A stretch of DNA of 64,000 nt, taken from positions 461,785-525,784 of the forward strand of contig JANPYM010000012.1 in assembly GCA_025890175.1 (NCBI GenBank), written 5' to 3'. Origin of the DNA: Ciborinia camelliae (Eukaryota; Ascomycota; Leotiomycetes; Helotiales; Sclerotiniaceae). Made by a program: the position numbers and the translations under genes. Below the pieces are notes generated by a model. That model was not told where the DNA came from, searched no databases, and was given only the letters and a program-made list of their open reading frames with translations. Positions 25,171-34,676 of the stretch are shown in pieces; position 1 is the stretch's first letter; the number at the start of each line of letters is the position of its first letter.

Positions 25171-26099
25171 TAAATCAGTAATTGGGTGTATAGGAATAGA
25201 GTGGAAACACGATCCGGAATCGTGATCTAGAAGTACAATCAGCGGAATCATATTCCCACTCACCAGATCCAAATAAAAATTACTACTACCCGACTAGAGA
25301 AGAATGAAAGCCCTTGGAGACTTTCTATATTGGATCACTAGCGTGATTGGTGTAACTTCAAACACATTTACACTTGAATCGAGCAACATCGCATGTCTTC
25401 ACATGAAATCAATTGGTAGGCAGCGTACAATATTGAACCTCGTCTGCCTTCTAGAAAGGGATTAGAACGGCGTCACACTCAATCAAGTTTATTCGGAATC
25501 TAGAGGTTATAGAGGAAATGGATTGGATTTAAGGATTCGAATCAGACCAGTAGCAGAACGACATCTCGCCCAATCCTTCAGTTGTGAGCTGCTGATGGGA
25601 TGGGGGCTTCGAATTCAGAAAAGACTGAGAATGAGAGTGTGGACCTCGGGAATTATACATATTGTACTTCGCTTAATGCTTGGCTTGGCTTGGCTTCGGA
25701 GACGATATGGTAGAGAGCCCTACTTTAGTTGTTCGTGCACCCTTATGAGGAGATGACAGTTGATATAGAAGAATCCGGTTCTATATATCACCCTTTGTAT
25801 GATAATCATATCTTGCCCGTGGTTGCTACTCGTAGAAAGTATTCAAATCTTTTATGGAATTGGGAAGATTCACTAGCGATTGGTGATTGGTGATTGTTGA
25901 AATTATTTCAAGGATTCATGCTTAATAAAAAGGCAAAGTACAGAGGATATAAGAATTTTGAATAGGGCCAAAAAAGACTTAATCATAACTTATTGCTTAG
26001 TTGGATGCTCTTGTGCGTATCAAAATGTAATTTGTGGTTGTATTCAAAGAGTGTAGCCAATTCGTTAGCTCGAAGGATTGTGATCATCCTTGGACCGAA
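25171..26099. other. Intergenic region, no gene seen
   Basis: About 930 bp after the permease stop. One 77-codon frame at 25523-25756 has no motif or splice context, so I do not call it. No repeat or RNA gene is recognised. Confidence 0.5.
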
Positions 26100-27596
26100 T
26101 TTGAAATTCTACATTGTATGTGTTTTCAAATGGTACAAGCAATAATGAGCTTCATGGGTAAGTAACATCACATCCCAGAGGACCAACCGAGATCCGATCA
26201 AAACATCAACATCGACCATGTCACTGCCCGACTAGTAGAAAGTGGTAGTTCGCAATACCTACTCAAATGAGCTAATCCACGATAGCCTTCCCCTGGCCCC
26301 ATAGCCCTACTTTATTCAAGGCAATTCAGTTCATCAGGCATGGAAGCTTTACGAAGACGACCTTGATGCTTTTGTCATTCCCACCATTCCCGACGATGTT
26401 TTCAACCCGAAAAGGTCAGCCAATTTAGACCTCTATTCACTCCTGCTATCCTGTACTAATCCATTGTTACAGTCAGATTCTCCGTACCCCAAGCGGTCTC
26501 AGATCATGGATCTTTCAGAAGCGTTGCTGTCCCAAGTCGGCTTTATTCGAGTCCAACAGAAGAAAAACCTCTGGCCGTCGTCCGTGTGAGCATCAAAGAC
26601 AACTACGACTCGAATGGAATTCGAACCACCATGATGAACAGAGCCTTCAATGAGCTATATTCACCCCGCAATACCTCTGCAGACTATGCCATCTATGAGC
26701 TTGATGCTATAATTGTGGGCAAGACGAAGATGTCTGCCTTTGCATCTGCAGAGGAGCCAATCAATCAATGGGTCGATTATCATTGTCCCTTTAACCCACG
26801 GAGTGATAAGTATCAAACACTGCCATGCAGCTCTACTGGCGCTGGTGCGGTGCTTGCGGGATATCCCTAGCTCGATCATTCAATCGGAAGTGATAGCAAG
26901 TGATTCTGAGTTCGAATAGAGAGATTCGCTTACACTTACAAAGCTTCTGGTAGCATACGTCTTCCTGAGGCTTGGAACGGTCTTTTTGGTCTCAGAAATT
27001 CTTATGGTGTTACCTTACGACAAGGTATCGTCCCGAGCTGCAAGTATGTGTGCGAAGTCAAATCACAGAATCACAATTAATCTAACAGTTTGGAACAGCG
27101 AGTTTGACACGGCCGGAACGCTGCAGAGGAGCCTAAAGGATGCAAAAGACCTTATCACCGCCACCTCGGCAGCGACCCCGAAGTATAGGGATGACAAAAA
27201 TAAGTACGCACTTCTTCTGGTTGTTTCTGTGGCGCCGTCCTAACTACAAAAAGGCTTCCTAGCATTGTCGGATCATTTTACGTCTATCTACCTGCAGTAC
27301 TGCAACTGCCACAGCTTATTATACCTGGTAAGTTACTGGCTCTCGTCTTCGAGTTGTTTATCCCGCTTACACTTCGTTCATTAGTGGGACAAAAGCCATA
27401 CAACTCGCGCATCAGCGGATTGAAAGAGTATATGCCCATCGGTAGTAGTTTAATGGGCGCGAAAGGCAGTGACGTGATGCTTATCAATCTGGCGGAGGCG
27501 GTGCTTAAAAATACCAAATGGCCTACAGAGGTTCAGACCGGTCGTGAGACTTTCGAAGTTGAAAAGAATTTGTGTGACGTATTGAAACAATGCTGA
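26100..27596 (+). pseudogene. Amidase-signature family pseudogene (internally deleted)
   Basis: Blocks of a fungal amidase can be followed in order. A pre-amidase segment (NSVHQAWKLYEDDLDAF, about 26324-26374) is followed by the catalytic-lysine block VSIKDNYD (26583-26606), KTKMSAFASAEEP and the serine-nucleophile block SSTGAGAVLAGYP (ending 26867). Then come SGSIRLPEAWNGLFGLRNS (26946-27002), EFDTAGTLQRSLKDAKDL, and the C-terminal block VLQLPQLIIPVGQKPYNSR with LMGAKGSD, ending at TGA 27594-27596. Lesions are a TAG where Trp is expected right after GYP (26868-26870), in-frame stops and a frame slip before the PYFIQ segment near 26260-26310, and an apparent loss of the central part between about 27200 and 27270. 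One intron (26909 region) appears to use a GC donor (GCAAGT) and restores GSDTSGSIR. Such enzymes hydrolyse amide bonds; this copy is most likely dead. Confidence 0.75.
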
Positions 27597-29095
27597 TATC
27601 CCAATGAATCAACGAGTCCTTTAATATTCCCTTCTAATGTTAAATATACCATACAGCCTTGGTGTCCTATGTGTTGGATATGACGCTAAATCCATCAAGT
27701 TCCTCCTCATTTGTACCTACATATAGAGCTCTTTACCCCCTAGACTTTGAAATCTAATACGTCTGTATTTCTTCCCTAACCCTAATTATATAGTATCAAT
27801 GTCACTATACACATCGATGGGATTTCAAAGGTTGTCAAACTCAATGATGTAAAACTTGAAAAACAGACTGGCGCGGAATCTACAAAGTATCTAGCTATAG
27901 TAGGATGGAGCTAAGCTTAGAATATCATTACTGACATTGGATGATCTTGTAATTGCAGTATAGTTCCCATGATCTCCTATTCCATCTAGATGAAGCAAAG
28001 CTCAACACTCAGGCCTACTTGATCAACACCTCAAAAGACCAAATAAAAAGTGCCGACAATAAACTCGCAGAGATATAACACACAGCTGATAATGATATTA
28101 TTGATGTATTAACCCATAGCATACTCCACCGCACTTCTCTAACCATCCAGCAAGCAACTTTACGCTATTGGCATCTGCGCTGCCACAATAGATGAACATT
28201 ATTATCGCCAGCCATTCATTGTGTATGTGCGAGGCGCGATCACCAGTTGAGATATATGCGTTTGATAAAGCAAGTCAAGGATATTGAGAAGTAGGAGGAG
28301 GAAACAACAAAATTGAAAGCGGAATCGAAGAACGTAGCGCAGGTTATTGAAAGAGACGCGTGTACACAAAAGAGGCTTCGACAGTTTTGGGGTTTCTTGA
28401 ATGTAAGGAATTGGCGGAGGGATTTCGCATGTAGATGACTGACACTGATTGTGCGGAAATATGAGTCGTATGAGTTATTTGAGTCTTGAAGGCTCCTGGG
28501 CTATTGAGAGCATGTCTTCTCGGTTGAAAACCTAAAAGGAATTCAGGAGATATGTTGTTAGTTGAAGTCTGAATAGAAAGAGCTTAGTGTTTCAATTATA
28601 CCTTTTCAATTCCTTGAATACGAATTCTTGCAATATCATTTTTCCTTCGTATTGCGGTGTTTCTTGTTGATGCCATATGACTTGTCGACGAACACCTCAG
28701 AGCAAAACTTTATAGCTCAAGTATCGTCTGTCAGTCACTGCTTTCATGTTTTCGAGATTTAACGAAGGTCGTCATCATATGGACCAATGGTTTAATATCA
28801 AATGTTGTCAATGCGTGTAATGGCGAAAGTCTGGAGACTGACTTTGTGAAAATCTGCGAAGGAGCTAGAATCAATAGTTAATACGCCAGTATGAAAACTG
28901 GACAATGATCATTATGATAATACAGTATGCACGAATTTGCACCATGGTATAAAGTGCAATGTTGAAGTGATGAACAAGTGATCCTCAGACAACGCATCCC
29001 CCATCCTCCCCAACCCAAACATATTCACCGCCCTCAAACTCTACTATATAATATTAAATAAGTAATGCTCCTCCAAATTAACCGAGCCGCTGGTA
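27597..29095. other. Intergenic DNA with coding-like fragments at 27793-28080 and 28258-28434
   Basis: Two short stretches look like former exons on the plus strand. One (about 27793-27887) reads INVTIHIDGISKVVKLNDVK. A second, after a CAG acceptor-like site at about 27960, reads SSHDLLFHLDEAKLNTQ up to a TAA at about 28078. A third charged, helical stretch (KLKAESKNVAQVIERD) lies near 28300-28350, broken by stops. I do not recognise a family. They may be relics of one eroded gene. Confidence 0.35.
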
Positions 29096-29102
29096 AACAA
29101 AC

Positions 29103-29293
29103 TGGGCTGTTGGTGTAGTGGGTTGCATCCCCACCTCTGTAGTTCAACACTACCACCTTGTTCAGGGCGTAGAACTCACAACCAAGCTTTGAGAGTTAAT
29201 CACATCACCGGAGGGGCAACCCAAGGATGGAGGTGGGACAGGGCACTTCTCACAGGTGCAACGCACACGGTTTGATTCCGTGTTCATGTTTTT
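29103..29293 (+). ncRNA. Candidate pol-III-type structured RNA (A-box/B-box-like)
   Basis: A stretch of about 190 nt shows several nested pairings. CCCACCTC (29130-29137) pairs perfectly with GAGGTGGG (29230-29237). Inside lie a GTAGT/ACTAC hairpin (29139-29153), AACTC/GAGTT (29173-29177 with 29193-29197) and a GGG-GCAA-CCC hairpin with a GNRA loop (29213-29222). Downstream, ACACGG/CCGTGT closes a 7-nt TTTGATT loop (29265-29283). TGGTGTAGTGG at 29111-29121 fits a tRNA A box. GGTTTGATTCC at 29269-29279 fits a B box with one mismatch, and a T5 run at 29289-29293 could terminate pol III. There is no good 7-bp acceptor stem, so it is not an ordinary tRNA. It could be a tRNA-derived element with an insertion, a divergent SRP-like RNA, or a new RNA. 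Confidence 0.4.
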
Positions 29294-30227
29294 GCAATTT
29301 TTTCCCTTGGATTTCTTTTGTTTTTTTTTAATTTTTTTTTAATTTTTTGGGGTGGATGGAGGGAAGAGAGTGGGTCTGTGGAGATCGAGGAGGCGGGTTG
29401 AGATTGTTTTATTGGAGGCGAGTGGTTGTGATCTTGTCGTCATCGTCGCGCTTCATGTCGTTGGCTCGCTTCGTGAGTTTGTCCCGCCTTATGTTTTTGT
29501 CGCATTCAAGTTTTGCTCTCTCACCATGGATTAAACTTTCTCTAAGCACGGATATAAAAGATATATGGTGGTACTCAAAGTTGTTGGAAAGATCTTCATA
29601 AGTGTGTATAGTTGCTAAGTGTTCATTGATGAAATTGAAGCGAGTGACCAAGAAGAAATTTGTTTTACTCAATCAGCTTCACATATTCTGTGGCGGCATG
29701 AACAGCTGAGTCTCATGTGAACAATATAATTGTTGATACACTCATCAACGTGCTGGTATCGACCAAATATCCATCACAATACATCCATTCCAACCTGTTC
29801 AATATACATACCCCTATTCTCGCATTCTTATATCGATCGTCACACCCCCATATCTTGACTCTCCCACTCAATGCTCCATAGAATTACCTGGTAAGTACAT
29901 AAAAGTCTCATACGAAGCAAATTGTACATAAGCACCCCCCAATTATGTAAATGAATGCCTAGTAACCATTCCGCCTCACCTCAGCTTTCTTTCCATCTCC
30001 TCGCCTACTAAATCGTGCTACAATATTATGCATCACATCATCGGATTATCGATTGCATGAAGTAAAATTTGATGAGGATCTCGGAAGTCTCGGTTTCCAA
30101 TGTGGAAATGTTAATGATGGAAGGTATTGACGTTAAGCGTAGGTCAGGATATGGACGAGTGAGAGATCTATTTGTTCACACTTGCATGTATGGATATTCT
30201 TATACTACTCAAATATGAGTACGTACA
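29294..30227. other. Intergenic region, no gene seen
   Basis: Starts with poly-T tracts (29289-29350) next to the candidate RNA. A frame at 29347-29601 is short and lacks motifs. Nothing else is supported. Confidence 0.5.
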
Positions 30228-30761
30228 TCACACATTCCACGATTCTCGCTCAACCCCCTCCATGCAACCCTCCAGCGCCATCTCCAGCCACCAACCTCTA
30301 CCATCACACACCCCCTCATCCCCATCTCCATCTGCATCTCCATCCCCATCCCCCCAATCCCGAGCTCTCAACATCCTCTCCAACTCCCTCTTCTTCATCC
30401 CCAACTGTTTCTCACACACCTCCAAACATTCTACATACTGCACATGCACCAGCACCAATTTCTCCAACACGACCACTTTCCTCTCCCTCTCTCTTCCATC
30501 TCTTCCTTCATTCCCCTCCTCCTCCAATCTCACCAATGCCTCTTCAAGCTCTCCCAATAATCTTCCTTCATCGTGTATGGTTTGTAGTTTGGTTACCTCG
30601 GTATAATGCAGCTTGGTGCATATTTCGTGGTAATTTTTTTCTAGGGGTGTGAGGGGAATGGTAATGGGAGTTTGGGGTGGGGCGTCGTCGAATGGTGGGC
30701 GCGAGTGCAGCTGGATGTTGATGGGTGATGGGGACCGGTTTTGGGCGGGGTGAAATGCCAT
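30228..30761 (-). CDS. Hypothetical charged, coiled-coil-like protein
   Basis: A single-exon frame of 177 codons from ATG at 30761 to TAA/TAG-type stop at 30228. The N-terminal 45 residues are Pro/Ser-rich. Residues 45-135 are a charged helix with regular Leu/Val spacing (EICTKLHYTEVTKL, then LLGELEEALVRLEEE) that could form a coiled coil. An Asp/Gly repeat (GDGDGDADGDGDEG) follows near residue 145, in a compositionally biased stretch of DNA. I do not recognise a family. It lies in tandem with two other minus-strand hypothetical genes of similar charged composition, so the three may be lineage-specific relatives. Support is moderate: frame length, a clean start and helix-like periodicity. Confidence 0.45.
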   Translation of the reverse strand: MAFHPAQNRSPSPINIQLHSRPPFDDAPPQTPITIPLTPLEKNYHEICTKLHYTEVTKLQTIHDEGRLLGELEEALVRLEEEGNEGRDGRERERKVVVLEKLVLVHVQYVECLEVCEKQLGMKKRELERMLRARDWGDGDGDADGDGDEGVCDGRGWWLEMALEGCMEGVERESWNV

Positions 30762-31255
30762 TTTGGTAGTGTGAGTGAGTGGGTGAGTGAGTGGGGAATG
30801 GGAGGAATATTGGGGGGAGTGAAGTGAAGTGAAATGGGAGGTGATGAGTTTTCCTAATATGCATAGTTAGGATGAAAGAATGGTCGAGGGCGTTGATGGA
30901 CTTGCGAGAATTATTTTGGCATTCTTCTTTTGATCTTCGATGACCTCGGGAGGGCAAAGATAGCGGCGCAATGATTTAATTGGTTGCTTCTAGCAGAGTT
31001 TTTTGCACATCGCGAAAAGATAGAATGAAGAGACTTGTGTAGAACAACCCAGATAATCCGGGAAGAAGCTATATCAAGATTTCAATTCTAAATTAGCTTC
31101 ATGTCTGAGGCACAAATCACCTAGAGTAGAAATATTGCGAGGCTCAAAATCAATCTTTTTACTCAATTGAATTGAAGAGGGATGATATATTCCCGAAGAA
31201 CTCATTTCTTTCAACAGAATTTGAGATCTCCGAAAGCTGGTTGATTAAATTATCC

Positions 31256-32132
31256 TCATGATTTTATGCAGTACTCAGGTATCACTTTGAACTCATAATC
31301 ATCATCCACATCAGAGTGATGCGTCTCGTCCTCTTCCGGTCCCTCCTCTAGCTTCCTCGCCTCCTTCAACTTCCCATACAACTCCCTCTCCCTCACCATC
31401 CTATCACACCCATCCTCCGCAATCATCACCCGCCCCCGAAGATCCGCATACCAAGAGTCATCAACCCCCTCTTCCCAATCCCACAACCAGTCGACGATAT
31501 ATTTACCAAAAACCGCATATCGCTTACCAAGCTCCCCCATCTTGATACCTAAGCGATAAAATCCATGCGTCGACTCCTCCATCCCCGTCTTGTTCCCCCT
31601 CCTTACTACGATCCCCGTCTACCCCCTCTTCTCCCTTTCCACCATTTTCCCCATTTGCCCACTCCACTCCCTCCACTTCTCAATATTACCCATATCTACA
31701 TCTATATATATATCCATATCTACATCTACATCTTCCCCATCTTCTTCGCCCAAAAGCCCAAGTGTACATCCCACAACATATATCCACTTTTTCTTCTCCA
31801 GGGCGAATTCCATCGCAATATCCAAACCGAGCATCCCACCCTCTTCGATCTTTTTTCCCTTCCGAGATAGACTATTTTTCGCTTGTTGAAGCGCCTGTTC
31901 CAATTCCCTCTGTTCTTCCTGCGGTTTTCGTTTCTGCTCTTGTAGTTTCGAGACGAGGCCATGCGGAGCAGGGGAAGCTTCTATCGGAACTTCTCATACC
32001 ACGCTCTCGTAGACGACGGTACCTCTCGCGACGCTCTCGCTGCGCACGTTTTAGCCCATAGATAAAAGCGATGCGGGGTGATCGTCGCCTAGCGGATGGC
32101 TGCTGCAATGTCAAAGTGGGCGGCTGATGCAT
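31256..32132 (-). CDS. Hypothetical charged protein, possibly broken by an internal stop
   Basis: ATG at 32132 opens an Arg-rich first exon (32000-32132) containing RRSPRIAFIYGLKRAQRERR. A GTATGA donor and a CAAG acceptor (intron 31939-31999, 61 nt) lead to EQKRKPQEEQRELEQALQQAK and an LGLDIAMEFALEKKKWIYVVG segment. The frame then hits TAG at 31619-31621. The same frame resumes at once and stays open for a further 120 or so codons (MEESTHGFYRLGIKMGELGKR and on) to the stop at 31256. Either the protein is 150 residues and the second part belongs to another transcript, or one nonsense change split a protein of about 270 residues. I see no splice pair that removes the stop cleanly. No known family is recognised. 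Confidence 0.4.
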
Positions 32133-33372
32133 GGTAGCCTGATTTTTCGCCGATCGATGTGTGAGGATAATTTCCTCGCTTGTAGATGGTTTAAGCTGTT
32201 CCGCGTTTCCTCTCGCCTAGATACCAGACTCAACATCATTTTGATCATTGGTTCCTTTGTCGGCCACGAATTTACCGTCCTAAGTAAGGTGGTAATCAGT
32301 TATTCGCCATCTAAAAGACAGCAAAACTACGGAGAAGAATAGACAGGTGGTGACAACATACTTCAGAGAGTTTCGTATTGGGAAAATTTGGCATCTCGGG
32401 CTCTTGATTATCTTTTGGGGAAGCCGTTATATCATACAATTTTAGTGATTTTCCACGCGATGTGATGGTCGAAGCAAGTCCCGGATGAAATTAGATGGAA
32501 TGAATGGGTAGAGATGGAATATCTACTAGGTATGTATGTAAGTATACACCTTCTACGAAAGAAAAATCCCAAACATCTCCAAATCTCCAGATCAACTCTG
32601 GAACATTCCATATTCCATATTCCAACAACCCACCACGAAGAACCCACTGGTTGGTTCATCATGTAAGATTCATCATATACGATTCATCACATAAGAAGAA
32701 GCACCCAGGAAATTCTCCAATCCACACAATTCTCCGTAACAACAATCGAAAGCGCAGCATTTCCAACGAAAAACAACTTTCCAACAAATAACACAAAGAG
32801 ATAGATAGGTACCTAGGTATTGCAAGGGGAAGTGAAACATACGTGATTAGCAATGCTACCTTAGCTATCAATCATTCATTCAGCACTTGCCGTCTCCGAG
32901 ATTTCTAGAATCTTTACCTCAAAATTGGGTTTCGAGAATTTTGACACCTATTCTACTCTACTCTACTCACTTGTAAGATTACTTACCCCCCCCCGCCTGC
33001 TTGTCACTCCATTTCATGGATGGCGCCTCCTAGTTCATCGTCGAATTCTTGACCCTGATATGGATTCTTCTGTGATGGTCCCAATCTAATTCAATCCAAT
33101 CTATGACTTCGAAAGAGGGCGTGATGATATAATGAAATGATGCGGGCTATGGGATTGAGAGGATTTAATATTGATTTCAGGAGACTGCATGGGAATTGTA
33201 TAGGTACCTACTTAAGCTTGCTCTTCACACCTGGGGTAAGTACATGTAAAGGAAATGACATTTACTGATAAACCTTTTACGTATTTATTCTTCATCTTGC
33301 CCTTTCATAATAGGGGAGAATGATAAAACTTACTTGCATTTCATCGTGCTCTCAATGAGACGCACGTAGGTA
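32133..33372. other. Intergenic region, no gene seen
   Basis: About 1.2 kb between two minus-strand hypothetical genes. It contains a poly-C run near 32990 and short frames without motifs. It may include the promoter of the gene to its left. Confidence 0.45.
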
Positions 33373-34676
33373 TTAATCGCAATCCTCATATTCATCCCCA
33401 TCACCTTCATCCTCAGCAATCCCCATCGTGCCACCCACTTGATCTTCTTTTTGATCCAGGTCCATTTCATCGCCCATGCCATGCACCTCAGCAGCACCCT
33501 GAGTAACGATGCCACCGGGCTCCCGATCCTGATCAGAAGCAACGTACCCCCTGCGCGTCTTCTTAAATTTCTGTTCTTCCGCACGCCTCAGCCTATCCCT
33601 CTCCGTTTGTCTGGCCTTGTCTCTCGCGCTTGTCCACATCGTCATAGTCGCCAACCTCAATTCCTTCGTCGGCATCAGCTCAACTTGCTCGATAATCTTA
33701 TCAAGCACACATCCCCAATAATCCCGGGACATTGTCGGTGAACAATCCCAGATATCTCTTTCTTCTGCCTGCTCTATCCACTTTCTATCATCTCTACGAT
33801 CCCGCCACCCCTCCTGTTCCTTATCCAATTCATCTACCATCTTCTTGCCCCATTCCTGCCATTCCTCAACAGTATGCTCCTCGCCAACAAAGTTTTTGAT
33901 ATCTTTGAAGGCTTGCATCTTCTTTAGCCTCTCAGAGACGACTTGTGAGGCCAGTATTTGGTTTAACTTTTCGGTAATGTATAATTCCTTATTGATGAAT
34001 CTATCCACGTCAAGAGGTTTCATTTTTTTATATTCGGTAGAATATGACACGCGATAAAGTTCCATGTGTAGATCTTGGATCTCTTGTCGAATCGTAAAGG
34101 GACTTTTCACTCTGACATTACGATGATCTCTCGCATGATCTCTCGCATGATCTCTCTCGTGACCTCCCCCACGTTTCCTCTTAAGACGCTCTCTCTTCAG
34201 CCGTTGTAGGTTGCGACCAAGGAGAGTGCGGCGATGGGGTGGCTGTTTCACGATAGGTGGTTGTTGGACGGTGGGTGGTTCTTGGACAGCGGAGAGTTGT
34301 TGGACGGTAGATGGCTGCTGCACTATTTGTGACTGCTGGACTGCTATTTCCGGAACAGCAGGTCTATGAACAAGAGGAACTTCATGAACGACCTGTTGAG
34401 CCATCGTCTCTGTAACCGGGCCACGAGGCACCGCTGGTCTATGAGCAAGAGTCGACTGTACAGGCTCCCGAGAGTTGTTTTTCATGGCGGGGATATCAGT
34501 GTCGCTTCGATACCAGGATTCCTCGTCGGAGACGAGTTCATCCTAAATGTAAGATGTCAGATTTTGTTTCTGTGATGAAGGAAAGGAGGAGTGGGTTGGA
34601 TGTGATGAGGGTAATGATGATTTCATACTTCTCTGTTTATGAGGTTTGGAATCTCTTCATCTGTGGGGGAAGCCAT
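33373..34676 (-). CDS. Hypothetical basic/acidic protein with QQP repeats
   Basis: Two exons, join(33373..34542,34629..34676), give 405 residues. The small first exon (MASPTDEEIPNLINRE) joins in phase 0 through an 86-nt intron (GTATGA donor, TTTAG acceptor) to DELVSDEESWYRSD. An in-frame ATG at 34485 could otherwise start a 370-residue form. Residues 70-115 hold imperfect repeats of VQQ-P units, followed by a strongly basic RLKRERLKRKRGGGHERD stretch and three HARD/RDH units. Residues 150-350 are helical and charged, including IRQEIQDLHMELYRVSY and WQEWGKKMVDELDKEQ. The C-terminus is acidic (EDEGDGDEYEDCD). A nuclear location would fit the basic run, but no family is recognised. Confidence 0.6.

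Noticed and set aside
29103..29293. Ordinary intron-containing tRNA
   Set aside because: A and B boxes and a D-arm-like fold exist, but the acceptor ends do not pair and the spacing is too long; kept as an unassigned RNA candidate.
31565..31889. Plus-strand Pro/Ser/Ile-rich frames
   Set aside because: Antisense of the charged hypothetical protein; composition mirrors its acidic codons.
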